Notes: a model not told the origin generated them from the sequence alone. 64,000 nucleotides of DNA from Serratia sp. M24T3 (GCF_000257645.1 NZ_AJHJ01000014.1:1-64000); one strand, 5' to 3'. Positions 38,078 through 47,325 are shown, numbered from the stretch's first letter. Program-made: numbers and translations.

Positions 38078-38980
38078 ATGCTCAATGTAGAGCTAAGACA
38101 TTTGCGCTATTTTATTGCCGTTGCCGAAGAGCTGCATTTTGGCCGTGCTGCGGAGAGGCTCAATATTTCACAGCCCCCTTTAAGCCAACAAATTCAGTCG
38201 CTTGAAGCTCAAATTGGCGCAGTTTTATTGTATCGGAACAACCGTACTGTGCGCCTGACTCAGGCGGGGGAAATGTTTCTTAAAGAAGCCAAAAGTATTA
38301 TCGGCAAAGTTGAGGATATTTCACAGCAAGCCGCGCGAATTCATCGGGGAGAAGAGGGCAAATTGACCATCGGTTTAACCTCGTCAGCCCCTTTTCTTAA
38401 AAAAGTTTCTCGCGTATTACGGCGTTTTCGCACCGCGCATCCTCTGGTAAATATCCGTATTGAAGAACTAAACAGCCAGCAGCAGATGAACCCTTTGGTT
38501 GAGGGAAAGCTTGATTTAGGGGTTATGCGTAATGGCGTGTTGCCAGATGCTTTACAGCATCATCTATTGCGATCCGAACCGCTGATTGCCGTGGTCCCCT
38601 CTAATCATCCACTTACCCACTTGCCTGCCGGCGAGCTTACTTACCGTCATCTGGCCGATCAGCCCTTCGTATTTTTTTCCAAAGATGTCGGCACCTCGCT
38701 TTATGACGATATTCTTAATCGTCTGGCCGAGGCTGGAATTACACCGTTTATTACCCAGGAAGTCGGAGAGGCATTGACCATCATCGGGCTTATCTCGGCA
38801 GGCCTGGGGGTTTCCATTTTACCGTCTTCCTATCAGCGGATTCAGGTAGACGGCGTGAAGTACCTTTCATTTAAAGATCAGCAGGTCAATACCGAGGTCT
38901 GGCTGGTTAGCCATCGACATCGACCGCTGTCGGCACCTGCTTTGGCGCTGGCAAAAATGATGATGGAAGAAGATGATTAA
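38078..38980 (+). CDS. ynfL: LysR-family regulator YnfL
   Basis: 300 aa (E. coli about 297). LysR helix-turn-helix at residues 1-60 (EELHFGRAAERLNISQPPLS) and an effector domain ending with FITQEVGEALTIIGLISAG and LGVSILPSSY, closely matching YnfL. GGAGG lies about 6 bases before the ATG. Divergent from ynfM across 127 bases of AT-rich DNA, which is the usual position of a LysR regulator relative to its target. Confidence 0.9.
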   Translation: MLNVELRHLRYFIAVAEELHFGRAAERLNISQPPLSQQIQSLEAQIGAVLLYRNNRTVRLTQAGEMFLKEAKSIIGKVEDISQQAARIHRGEEGKLTIGLTSSAPFLKKVSRVLRRFRTAHPLVNIRIEELNSQQQMNPLVEGKLDLGVMRNGVLPDALQHHLLRSEPLIAVVPSNHPLTHLPAGELTYRHLADQPFVFFSKDVGTSLYDDILNRLAEAGITPFITQEVGEALTIIGLISAGLGVSILPSSYQRIQVDGVKYLSFKDQQVNTEVWLVSHRHRPLSAPALALAKMMMEEDD

Positions 38981-39130
38981 TCGGTGAAAACCGCTAACTT
39001 GATTCGGTATTAACTGCAATATGTGCACTAAATCACATATCGAATCAAATAGTTGATGATATCTGACAAAAGTAGGCAGATAAGATTTACTATTTATTTT
39101 GAGGCGTGAAAAAATAGCGAGGCAAGTTGA

Positions 39131-40348
39131 GTGATAGTGGAAGGACAGCCGGGACATATCGATCAAATCAAGCAAATTAATGCCGGTGCGGTCTACCGTC
39201 TGATAGATCAGTTTGGTCCAATTTCCCGCATCGAATTGTCTAAAAAAGCACAGTTGGCTCCGGCAAGTATCACCAAGATTGTCCGTGAACTCGTGCAGGC
39301 ACATTTGGTTCAGGAAACCGAGTATCAGGAACCGGGCATGCGCGGTCGTCCTGCAATCGGACTGCTCCTCGATACCCAGGCCTGGCACTATCTTTCTGCG
39401 CGCATCAGCCTTGGGACCTTGACTCTGAGCCTGCGCGACCTCAGCAGCAAACTGGTCGCCGAAGACGTGGTGCCGCTGCCTGCAGAAGACGCCGTGCCAT
39501 TCCTTGAGCGCGTTATCGCGCATATTGATCAATTCTTCATTAGGCACCAGCAAAAACTTGAACGCCTAACAGCGATGGCCATTACATTGCCGGGCATGAT
39601 CGACGCCACCCGTGGCGTGATTCAAAAAATGCCGTTTTATCCGGTAGAAGATGTTCCACTGGGCACTGCGCTGGCAGAACGCAGCGGTTTGCCGGTTTTC
39701 GTACAGCACGATATCGCCGCCTGGACTAAAGCCGAATCGCTGTACGGCGCTTCACGTGGTTTTCGCAATGTAATTCAAGTGGTGATTGATGACAATGTCG
39801 GCGCCGGGGTCATCACCAGCGGGCAGGTTCTCCACGGCAGCAGCAGCAGTGTTGTTGAAATTGGTCATACTCAGGTTGATCCCTACGGAAAACGTTGTTA
39901 TTGCGGCAATCATGGATGCCTGGAAACACTGGCCAGCATCGAGAATATTCTTGAGCTGGTGAGGCAGCGTTTATGCGTGACGAATAATTCGTTGCTCAGC
40001 GGTCAGCAGATTACCGTTGAGAATCTCTGTGACGCCGCCAATCGTGGTGACGCGCTGGCAAAAGATGTGATTGTTGGCGTTGGACAAAACGTCGGGCGAA
40101 TTTTGGCTATTATGGTTAATTTGTTTAATCCAGAGAAAATCTTGATTGGCTCGCCGTTGAATCAGGCTCAGGCTATCTTGCATCCGGCCATTATGTCTTG
40201 CATCCAGCAGCAATCCCTTCCGGCTTACAGTGAGCATATCCAGCTCGAATCCACGCTATTTTCCAATCACGGCACCATGCCGGGTGCCGCACTGGTTAAA
40301 GATGCACTTTATAATGGCTCTTTGCTGGTCAAACTGTTGCAGGGTTAA
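39131..40348 (+). CDS. mlc: ROK-family global regulator Mlc
   Basis: 405 aa (E. coli Mlc/DgsA 406). Repressor of PTS genes (ptsG, ptsHI, manXYZ) that is released by binding EIICB-Glc. Winged helix at residues about 10-70 (GPISRIELSKKAQLAPASITK), then the ROK fold with the zinc-binding GHTQVDPYGKRCYCGNHGC motif and ILAIMVNLFNPEKILIGSPL. The start is GTG at 39131, giving an N-terminus (VEGQPGHIDQIKQ) aligned with E. coli; GAGG lies 8 bases upstream. Neighbours ynfL upstream and bioD downstream copy the E. coli ynfK-mlc-ynfL order. Confidence 0.95.
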   Translation: MIVEGQPGHIDQIKQINAGAVYRLIDQFGPISRIELSKKAQLAPASITKIVRELVQAHLVQETEYQEPGMRGRPAIGLLLDTQAWHYLSARISLGTLTLSLRDLSSKLVAEDVVPLPAEDAVPFLERVIAHIDQFFIRHQQKLERLTAMAITLPGMIDATRGVIQKMPFYPVEDVPLGTALAERSGLPVFVQHDIAAWTKAESLYGASRGFRNVIQVVIDDNVGAGVITSGQVLHGSSSSVVEIGHTQVDPYGKRCYCGNHGCLETLASIENILELVRQRLCVTNNSLLSGQQITVENLCDAANRGDALAKDVIVGVGQNVGRILAIMVNLFNPEKILIGSPLNQAQAILHPAIMSCIQQQSLPAYSEHIQLESTLFSNHGTMPGAALVKDALYNGSLLVKLLQG

Positions 40349-40936
40349 TTAAGCTGGCAGTAGGCCTGCGGCCCGATAATTTTCAATTAGCTCATCAAAT
40401 AAGGCGAGATCAGAACGACTTCTTGCCAAGAGCTGGGCGCCTGCCACTGCGGCGTAAATTGCCCGGGCACGCTTTTCGCTTTGCTCTGCACTGACTATCC
40501 CCGCAGCGAGTAATACCTTGCTGAGCCATGCAACATGCACATCGGCATAGGCCTGAACCTCTATTTTCACTGCTTCGGGAAGCTCATTGTATTCTGCCGC
40601 CATATAGCTGCCGAGACACAGCCGATTATCGTTTTCCAACGATCGGCGAAATATCTCCGGGTACTGACGAAGCCCGTTCAATGGGTCTTGCGATTCTGAC
40701 CACATGGCCTGGAGATCAGCCGCCGAACCTTCCCAATAGCGCCTCGCCACCGCGGCACCCAGGTCAGCCTTACTGGGAAAATGATGATACATACTGGCTG
40801 ATTTTATACCGACCAGCTCGGCAAGATCGCGAAAGTTCAAACCACCGTAACCACGCGCCTGCGCCACACCTCGTGCGGCCTCAAGGATATTTTCCCGAGA
40901 ATTGGTCTTGCTCTGATTTCCCATCATTCTGTCCAT
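40349..40936 (-). CDS. TetR-family transcriptional regulator
   Basis: About 195 aa. TetR N-terminal domain: ENILEAARGVAQARGYGGLN, then FRDLAELVGIKSASMYHHFP as the recognition helix. The C-terminal half is a TetR ligand-binding domain without a recognised ligand. The start is uncertain between ATGs at 40936, 40927 and 40924 and a GTG at 40954. Its stop codon abuts that of convergent mlc. The divergent glutathione transferase gene and two near-identical palindromes between them make it the likely repressor of that gene and of itself. Confidence 0.85.
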   Translation of the reverse strand: MDRMMGNQSKTNSRENILEAARGVAQARGYGGLNFRDLAELVGIKSASMYHHFPSKADLGAAVARRYWEGSAADLQAMWSESQDPLNGLRQYPEIFRRSLENDNRLCLGSYMAAEYNELPEAVKIEVQAYADVHVAWLSKVLLAAGIVSAEQSEKRARAIYAAVAGAQLLARSRSDLALFDELIENYRAAGLLPA

Positions 40937-40976
40937 AACACTAATAATCTGCACATTATATCTGCAAAGTTAAAAC

Positions 40977-40994
40977 CTACCAAGTGGAAGGTAG
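40977..40994. promoter_or_regulatory. TetR-type operator, copy 1
   Basis: CTACC-AAGTGGAA-GGTAG, an inverted repeat with 5-bp arms preceded by AAAC/AAAC-like flanks. Copy 2 lies exactly 60 bases downstream and differs at two central bases. Position: just upstream of the TetR gene. Confidence 0.8.
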
Positions 40995-41003
40995 ATTTTT
41001 TGA

Positions 41004-41032
41004 TTGACACTCTAAACAATTGCCTCTAACTT
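41004..41032 (+). promoter_or_regulatory. Candidate promoter for the glutathione transferase gene
   Basis: A perfect TTGACA (41004-41009), a 17-base spacer and TAACTT (41027-41032) lie exactly between the two TetR operators, so a bound repressor on either side would block it. Confidence 0.5.
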
Positions 41033-41036
41033 AAAC

Positions 41037-41054
41037 CTACCAAGTGATAGGTAG
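41037..41054. promoter_or_regulatory. TetR-type operator, copy 2
   Basis: CTACC-AAGTGATA-GGTAG, matching copy 1 at 16 of 18 bases. It sits 98 bases before the glutathione transferase start and just downstream of its candidate -10 element. Confidence 0.8.
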
Positions 41055-41152
41055 TCTAGTGCTTTTGCATTCACCATGGATTACCTGACTCTTTAAGCGG
41101 AAGCTTTCAACAAGGCATGCCGAAAAATCACTCAATTTTAGGAACCTATACG

Positions 41153-41850
41153 ATGAACACTAAATTACGCCTATTTACTTCGCCATCAGCTTTTCCCAAC
41201 CCACAGCGCCTGCGTATTTTCCTGCACGAGAAGGGGATAGCCGATCAGTTTGAGGAGCACGTTTATGATATGTCACCCGTTGGCGAACAGCGTCAATGGC
41301 CGCATCTGAAAATGAATCCGTGGGGTGAAACCCCGACATTGCAATTAGAAGATGGCAGCTTTATTTCGGAAACGGCGGCGATCGTTCGTTACCTCGATCA
41401 GGCTTATCCAGGACGCAAAATCATGGGAGAAACGCCTTTGCAGCAGGGGCTGGATAATATGTGGGACAACCGCATCTGGGTGCATATTCTTTACCGCATT
41501 GTGACTGCGTTTCACGTTCTTTACCAAGGGCTGGGGCCTAAACTGGAACTTACCACCAACCCTGGTTGGGGTGAACACTGTCGCAAGGAAGCATTGGCTC
41601 ATGCCGGGCTGGTAAACATTTGTCCGACGGCCGGCAGTGGTTACTGGGTGGCGACCAGCCAACGTTTTCAGACATCACGCTGGCAACCGCCATTGCCTTC
41701 TCTAAGTTTCCTGTTAATGCTTTGCCATTGGATGAGCGTTTTGAGCATCTTGATGCCTTCTGGCAGCGCTGGCAGTTACGTCCGGCTTTCCAAAATGCGT
41801 ATGCCGATAGTAACAGCGGTGTTAAAGAGTTGGACGAAAAATTGCGCTAA
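41153..41850 (+). pseudogene. Glutathione S-transferase family protein, frameshifted
   Basis: From the ATG at 41153 the frame encodes a thioredoxin-like N-terminal domain (RLFTSPSAFPNPQRLRIFLH, MNPWGETPTLQLEDGSFISE) and part of the all-helical C-terminal domain to HAGLVN at about 41617. It then runs into unrelated sequence to 41863. One frame back the domain resumes at 41617 with HLSDGRQWLLGGDQPTFSDI and ends at 41850 with KELDEKLR. Restoring one C in AAC-AT near 41617 gives a single protein of about 232 aa. The gene is therefore interrupted by an apparent one-base deletion. It faces the TetR regulator across two operators, so it was probably its target. Confidence 0.82.
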
Positions 41851-41973
41851 CGCAAGTTACTGACCATTTCATTCCCCTACACTTATTGCGTATTTGACCC
41901 GTTTTAGTGGTCAACTCTCCGTGTTTATTACAGAGAGTTGAATTAAATGGAATTTTTCGGGAGTGAACTGCAT

Positions 41974-42654
41974 ATGTTGACGCACATTTTTGTAACGGGA
42001 TCGGATTCCCGTGTAGGTAAGACCATTGTTTCTCGCGCATTATTACAGGCCATGGCGGCGCAGGGAAAAATTGTGTTGGGATATAAACCTATCGCAACCG
42101 GCAATCAGGATTTAGCCGATGGCGTCCAAAATAAAGATGCTGAAACTCTGCAAAAGTCATCCTCGCTGGCTTATCCACTGGCTAAAATAACCCCTTTTGC
42201 TTTATCTGATGAGGATATTTTCACCTGCGATCTGCCAGTTGATATTTTTGAGCAAATGAGCGAAGGGCTGTATTTCCTGCAACAGGAGGCTGACATTGTT
42301 GTGGTCGAAGGCTGTGACGGATGGCGAACGTTGGTAACTTCACAACGGCCGTATGCCGATTGGGTCATTGAGAGCGATATGCCGGTTATTTTGGTAGTCG
42401 GGATACAGCAAGGGTGCGTCAGTCAGGCGCTAATGACCGCGCAATCAATTATCAATGATGGTGTGCCATTATTGGGCTGGATAGCGAATCGAATTAACCC
42501 CTGTCTGGCGCATTATGCTGAAACCATTGAAGTGATTAAATTGAATATTACAGCTCCTTTGTTAGGCGAGATTCCTTATTTACCCCGCGCAGAATCGCGT
42601 GAAATGGCGCAGTTTCTTGACCTCGATTTACTTGAAGCCATTTCTATGGCTTAA
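41974..42654 (+). CDS. bioD: Dethiobiotin synthase homologue (BioD2/YnfK)
   Basis: About 226 aa from the ATG at 41974 (an upstream frame from 41947 lacks family residues). The P-loop is GSDSRVGKT, followed by VSRALLQAMAAQGK and GYKPIA, and a VVEGCDGWRTLV segment; the end matches YnfK (GWIANRINPCLAHYAE, LLGEIPYLPRAE). BioD catalyses ATP-dependent closure of diaminopelargonate to dethiobiotin; the YnfK paralogue sits next to mlc in E. coli, as here, and its own activity is less certain. Confidence 0.9.
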   Translation: MLTHIFVTGSDSRVGKTIVSRALLQAMAAQGKIVLGYKPIATGNQDLADGVQNKDAETLQKSSSLAYPLAKITPFALSDEDIFTCDLPVDIFEQMSEGLYFLQQEADIVVVEGCDGWRTLVTSQRPYADWVIESDMPVILVVGIQQGCVSQALMTAQSIINDGVPLLGWIANRINPCLAHYAETIEVIKLNITAPLLGEIPYLPRAESREMAQFLDLDLLEAISMA

Positions 42655-42876
42655 GGTTAAAAGTTACAGCAGACTCCCCGTGGCCGTGGTTTCAATAATA
42701 ACGCTAAACCGCACGAGATAGTGAAAACCATAATTGACGGCGTCATATGTTGATGGTTTGTTAAAATGAAACGCTGATAATTTTGCCTGGATACGCCTCG
42801 CAAATTGTTACGATAAGCAGAATGCGTTGGTAAAGTGGCTGATATACTGGGCAACTGCCAGTAGAGGAGAATCGAT

Positions 42877-44360
42877 ATCGCTACCAATACTTTACCCGAC
42901 GTCCACGTCGACAGCCGCCATCGCCCACTGGTGTTGACGGCCTGCATGCTTTCAATGTTTATGGCCGCCGTTGAAGTGACCATTGTTGCTACCGCCATGC
43001 CAACAATCATTGCCGATTTAGGAGGCTTCAGTCTTTTAGGTTGGGTGTTTGCGATTTATTTGCTGACTCAGGCGATTACTGTACCTATTTATGGGCGTTT
43101 GGCCGATTTGTATGGCTGTCGACGAATGTTTTTCATCGGCACCCTGTTATTTCTGACCGGGTCGGTGCTGTGCGGCTTTGCACCTTCACTGGTGTGGATG
43201 ATCGCTTTTCGTGCACTGCAAGGTCTGGGGGCAGGAGCGATTACGCCGGTCGCCACGACTTTAATCGCCAATATTTACGGACCTCACGAACGGGCCAAAG
43301 CTCAGGGGTATCTGGCCAGCGTGTGGGGCGTTTCGGCAATTATTGGGCCATTACTTGGTGCATTTATCGTTAAGCATTTCCACTGGTCAATCGTGTTCTG
43401 GATAAACCTGCCAATTGGCGTGGTTGCAATGATTATTCTGGCGCGATATTTACCGCCAGACGCGGCGAAGAAAAACCACGCGCTTGACCTGGCCGGAACG
43501 GCATTGTTGTCTTTTGGCGTCGCGGCGCTGTTGCTGGCATTATTGCAGGCAGAAGAGCTGGGCTATTATTCATTTCTGCTGCTTGGCGCGGCGATTATCG
43601 CAATTTTGCTGTTGGTTTATCAGGAGCGCAGGGCGCCAGAGCCTTTATTCCCGCTGTCGCTGTGGCAAAATAACGTGGTTATTGCCGCCAATATAGGGGG
43701 ATTGGTGCTGGGTGCCAGCATGATGGGCATCAGCGCTTTTTTACCCACTTATATTCAGGGCGTTCTCGGCGGTTCCCCGCTGCAGGCGGGGGCAACATTA
43801 GCTTTAATGTCACTCGGTTGGCCGTTGGCGAGTACCCTCAGCGGTAATTTAATGCAGGCCACGTCTTATCGATTTACCGTTTTGCTGGGCACGCTTTCAC
43901 TGATTTTGGGCAGTCTGGTCTTGCTGTTGTTAACTCCGGGATCGGGCCTGTGGTGGGCGCGCGTGGCAGCATTTATGATTGGGGTTGGGATGGGATTGTG
44001 TAACACCACCTTCATCGTATCGGTACAAAACTGGTTGCGGTGTCGATTCGCGGGATTGCCACCGCGTCAACGCTTTTTACACGCATGCTCGGCTCGGCGT
44101 TGGGAACTGCGGTTCTTGGCGCAACGCTGAATCTCAATCTGCAAAGTCGCCTGCCGGGGATGAACGATCCGGTGCAAACGTTGATGGACAAACCCTTAAG
44201 ACAACATTTATCTGATGACAGGCTAAGCCAGGTGATTGCACAGGTTTCAGCTTCGCTGCATTGGGTGTTTATCCTCGCAGCGGTAATTTCATTTCTGGCG
44301 TTAGCGGCGGTGTTTTTGATTCCCAAAGGCCAACGGCCTGCTAAGAAGGAAAGTCCTTAA
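42877..44360 (+). pseudogene. DHA2-type MFS exporter, frameshifted, no standard start codon
   Basis: A 14-helix MFS protein of the EmrB/QacA type: ACMLSMFMAAVEVTIVATAM in helix 1, YGRLADLYGCRRMFFIG holding motif A, and LGASMMGISAFLPTYIQG. Two defects are visible. Coding similarity extends upstream through LPDVHVDSRHRPLV to about 42877, just after GAGGAG at 42864-42869, but the codon in the start position is ATC; the first standard start is GTG at 42931. Near 44032 the frame shifts: after IVSVQNW it leaves the family and stops at 44130, while one frame back VAVSIRGIATASTLFTRMLG continues to 44360. Adding one G to TGG at 44032-44034 repairs it. Confidence 0.8.
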
Positions 44361-44450
44361 ATAACATTATTATAAGATCTCGCAGGTCTAAAGGTGATTT
44401 TCGGCGTGATATTTTACGCGTAATTTTACTTTTGACCTGTGAGTGCAGTA

Positions 44451-45977
44451 ATGAATAAAAATCAACAAGAGATCATCCTGACAGTAGGTCTATTTTTCGA
44501 CGGCACCGGAAATAATGCCATTAATGTCGGGAACATGCTTGATGACTGTAAAAACGATAATTTTAATGTGTATTCCGTCGAGGCAAAAACCCTTCTCGGG
44601 CAGCATGCCGTAACACATAAAAAACTGATTGGTAACCATGCTTTAAGTTATACGAATTATTACTCGAATGTGTACTGGTTAAGTTATCTCTATAAGCAAA
44701 CTTATTCGGCGCCGAGCAATTATTTTCAAAAATCTCTATATATTCAGGGGATTGGAACTGAATCGGAGAAGCCTGACAGCTTGTTAGGCTCAGCGTTGGG
44801 GGTTGCAGGAACGGGTATTATTGCCAAGACAGATGTAGCTATAAACATGATTTCATTAGCTATACAGCAAGAAATAGTTGCGATCAAAAAAGTGTTGGCC
44901 ACAGATAATTTTATTATTAAATCCCTTCAGTTCGATATATTTGGTTTTAGTCGCGGTGCGGCTTCGGCTCGCCATTTTTCCAACCGAGTATTTAATAAAG
45001 ATCCCGCCCTTATACAAGCAGTAAAACGCGGAGTGGGCTGTCTGGAATATCATGGCGAGCCGTGCGGAAAAACACGATTTATTGGCATTTTCGATACAGT
45101 AACTGCAATAGGTGAGGTGGCAAATGGTTTGAATCCTCACAGCTCCAATACTGGCAGTGTAGATATTAGACTTCGGCCTGGAGTCGCGGAAAAGGTATTC
45201 CACATCACGGCTCAGCACGAATGTCGTTTTAACTTTGCCCTTAACAGTGTTCAACCGGCCTGGCCCGAACTCATGCTGCCTGGCAGTCACTCTGACATCG
45301 GCGGTGGCTATTTACCGTTGGAAAAAGAAAATGTCTTTCTGACCAGGCCCTATAGCCAGCCTGTCAATAAGCAACAACTTGATTCAGAAACACGGGTATA
45401 TCGCCAAACTTTAGCTCAACGCAAGACGATAGAGTCTGCGCCAACACTTACGCCAATATTACGCAATCAAAAAGTGCAGGTCGAAAGCTGGTCTAAAATC
45501 TCTTATCAGCGGGATCGGTATAATAACGAGCAAAAATTTAGTTTCTCGGCGTTGGCTTTGCCTGAACGAATCATTAAAAATGATTGGTCAAGAGTGGTCT
45601 TGAGAGTCATGGTTGATGCAGCAAAAAAGGCGGGGGTTTTATTTGATCCTATCAGCGATACCCAGCAAGAATTACTGTTACCTCCTGAATTGACGCCCTT
45701 ACTCAGCAAAGCGCTGGCGATGGGCGATGACGTCTGGCATGGACAAAAAAATGCCGAATTTAGCAACGACGAGCTAACATTACTCGGCAAAGATTACCTG
45801 CACTGCTCGGCAAACTGGAATGAGGTCATGGTTGATGCGCAGGGGGCACATTATGGCGAGTCGGCGGTAACGGAAATTATCGGCTTTACCAATCGTCCAG
45901 ATGAACACTGGAAAAGAACTTGTTACGGTATGGACGGCATCCGGCAACAATCCGCCGAGAAAACAAAAAAGGCTTAA
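44451..45977 (+). CDS. Tle1-like DUF2235 putative phospholipase effector
   Basis: About 508 aa. DUF2235 alpha/beta-hydrolase: VGLFFDGTGNN near the N-terminus, the nucleophile elbow FGFSRGAASARHF (about residue 165) with the Ser, IGIFDTVTAIGE with the candidate catalytic Asp, and PGSHSDIGGGY with the candidate His. This architecture is found in type VI secretion lipase effectors of the Tle1 family, which cleave membrane phospholipids of rival cells, but also in uncharacterised intracellular proteins. No VgrG, PAAR or immunity gene is adjacent. No secretion signal or membrane helix except a hydrophobic stretch at residues about 115-140. Start chosen at 44451; 44439 (GTG) is possible. Confidence 0.7.
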   Translation: MNKNQQEIILTVGLFFDGTGNNAINVGNMLDDCKNDNFNVYSVEAKTLLGQHAVTHKKLIGNHALSYTNYYSNVYWLSYLYKQTYSAPSNYFQKSLYIQGIGTESEKPDSLLGSALGVAGTGIIAKTDVAINMISLAIQQEIVAIKKVLATDNFIIKSLQFDIFGFSRGAASARHFSNRVFNKDPALIQAVKRGVGCLEYHGEPCGKTRFIGIFDTVTAIGEVANGLNPHSSNTGSVDIRLRPGVAEKVFHITAQHECRFNFALNSVQPAWPELMLPGSHSDIGGGYLPLEKENVFLTRPYSQPVNKQQLDSETRVYRQTLAQRKTIESAPTLTPILRNQKVQVESWSKISYQRDRYNNEQKFSFSALALPERIIKNDWSRVVLRVMVDAAKKAGVLFDPISDTQQELLLPPELTPLLSKALAMGDDVWHGQKNAEFSNDELTLLGKDYLHCSANWNEVMVDAQGAHYGESAVTEIIGFTNRPDEHWKRTCYGMDGIRQQSAEKTKKA

Positions 45978-45998
45978 ACAGTTGCCCGCTTAAGCCTT
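45969..45998. terminator. Bidirectional terminator between Tle1-like gene and ynfD
   Basis: AAGGCTTAA (45969-45977) pairs with TTAAGCCTT (45990-45998) around a 12-base loop, with six A residues on the left giving a T-run on the minus strand. The stop codon of the plus-strand gene forms the end of the left arm. Confidence 0.8.
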
Positions 45999-46020
45999 AA
46001 CTCATTGGATTAACAACACC

Positions 46021-46320
46021 TTACTGTGCTGTGGCATCCTGACTGGTTCCAGTTTTCGGACTTGCAGTCGTGTCATCGCCACCGCCAGAAGTCTTGCTGT
46101 AAACAATTTTCTGTGTGTCGTTATCACAGTGACCCACCACCTGACCACCGGCCTGATCTGCCTGATCGTTCGCGACGATATCCAGTTTGAAGCCTGACTC
46201 AGGTAAGCCATTAGCCACGATTTTCTTGGAAATATCCGCTTTTACGCTGTCGCAAGAGGCCATTGCAGCCAGTGGAGACAGGGTCATTAGAGCCAGGCAA
46301 ACCATCAGAGTCTTTTTCAT
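46021..46320 (-). CDS. ynfD: DUF1161 family periplasmic protein, YnfD-like
   Basis: 99 aa with a signal peptide cleaved near AMA (residue 20), then a short conserved core CDSVKADISKKI, ANGLPESGFKLDIVAND and VVGHCDNDTQKIVYSK with two cysteines that may pair. A low-complexity Thr/Ser/Gln tail follows. DUF1161 proteins have no known function. It lies in the ynfA/ynfB neighbourhood found in E. coli. An upstream spacer of about 145 bases separates it from ynfB. Confidence 0.82.
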   Translation of the reverse strand: MKKTLMVCLALMTLSPLAAMASCDSVKADISKKIVANGLPESGFKLDIVANDQADQAGGQVVGHCDNDTQKIVYSKTSGGGDDTTASPKTGTSQDATAQ

Positions 46321-46466
46321 ATTTTCGTCCTTTAATGAATAGCTTGTATGCCAAGTTTAGCAGCTAACTACAATCTATCGAGCTGGGTTTGTAGGTCTGT
46401 TCTGAGTTATCAATAACAACGAGCAAAAATTTTGTTTACGCTAACCGGTCGATTAAGACCTGATGA

Positions 46467-46835
46467 TTAAGGTGCCAGCAGCTGATTGCCAGTGCGACGG
46501 TCAAGGCAGCGCGAGGTGGTCGGTTCCCAATAGGCATTGAGATTGCGGCTGGCGTTGCATCTGTCGCGCAGCTGTTCCGCGTTGGCGTACTTGGCGTTGT
46601 CTCTTTCTTGAATTTCGATTCTCTGTTGGCGCAGTGTTCGAGTCGCGTTCCATTGCTCTTTACTTTGCTGAGCCTGTTCGTTGCTCAGGGAGTTATTGCC
46701 GCTACCGCCAAATACGCAAGTTCCGCCAGCGCAGTTGGTTTCAGCATGGGCAGCGATCTGCCAGGTGCCTGAAAGAACCAGCAGGGCGACTGGTAGCATC
46801 CGGCGGAGCAGTCGAGACTTCACTATTGTATTCAT
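46467..46835 (-). CDS. ynfB: DUF1283 family secreted protein, YnfB-like
   Basis: 122 aa with a signal peptide (hydrophobic residues 13-26, cleavage near AHA). The mature protein has KEQWNATRTLRQQ and the C-terminal NLNAYWEPTTSRCLDRRTGN signature shared with E. coli YnfB, with two conserved cysteines (RDRC and SRC). A short extra segment with two further Cys (NCAGGTC) lies after the signal peptide. Function unknown. Divergent from ynfA, the usual arrangement. Confidence 0.88.
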   Translation of the reverse strand: MNTIVKSRLLRRMLPVALLVLSGTWQIAAHAETNCAGGTCVFGGSGNNSLSNEQAQQSKEQWNATRTLRQQRIEIQERDNAKYANAEQLRDRCNASRNLNAYWEPTTSRCLDRRTGNQLLAP

Positions 46836-46978
46836 TAGCTCTTCCTTATAGGTTTACACATCGCAAACGCGATTAGTAAAATTATACCACCCTGACCGCA
46901 TACGTCACCTAATGACAGGCTGATGGTTTAGATTTGATTCAACTAGATAGTAAAACTTTAGGGAGTTTCTCCGCCTCA

Positions 46979-47305
46979 ATGTTAAAAACAACGCTGCTAT
47001 TCTTTGTCACCGCGCTGGCCGAAATTATCGGCTGTTTCCTGCCTTACCTTTGGCTGCGCAAGGGTGGAAGCATCCTGTTGTTGGTTCCTGCGGCTGCAAG
47101 TCTGGCGCTGTTTGTCTGGCTGCTTACCCTGCATCCTGCGGCAAGCGGGCGCGTTTATGCAGCTTATGGCGGGGTTTACGTCCTGACTGCGCTACTGTGG
47201 CTGCATTTTGTAGACGGCGCAAAACTGGCGATTACCGACTGGATTGGTGCGCTGGTCGCACTGGCCGGCATGCTGATTATTATTTCTGGCTGGAAATCTT
47301 ACTGA
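46979..47305 (+). CDS. ynfA: UPF0060 small membrane protein YnfA
   Basis: 108 aa, same length as E. coli YnfA. Four membrane helices, with the diagnostic [20 protein letters not shown]. YnfA-type proteins resemble small multidrug-resistance pumps and drug or sugar efflux has been proposed. The ATG at 46979 (MLKTTLLFF) matches the family; a frame open from 46934 would add 15 residues without homology. GGAG is 13 bases away, longer than usual. Confidence 0.92.
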   Translation: MLKTTLLFFVTALAEIIGCFLPYLWLRKGGSILLLVPAAASLALFVWLLTLHPAASGRVYAAYGGVYVLTALLWLHFVDGAKLAITDWIGALVALAGMLIIISGWKSY

Positions 47306-47325
47306 TACGCCTCGGGCATGAAAAA

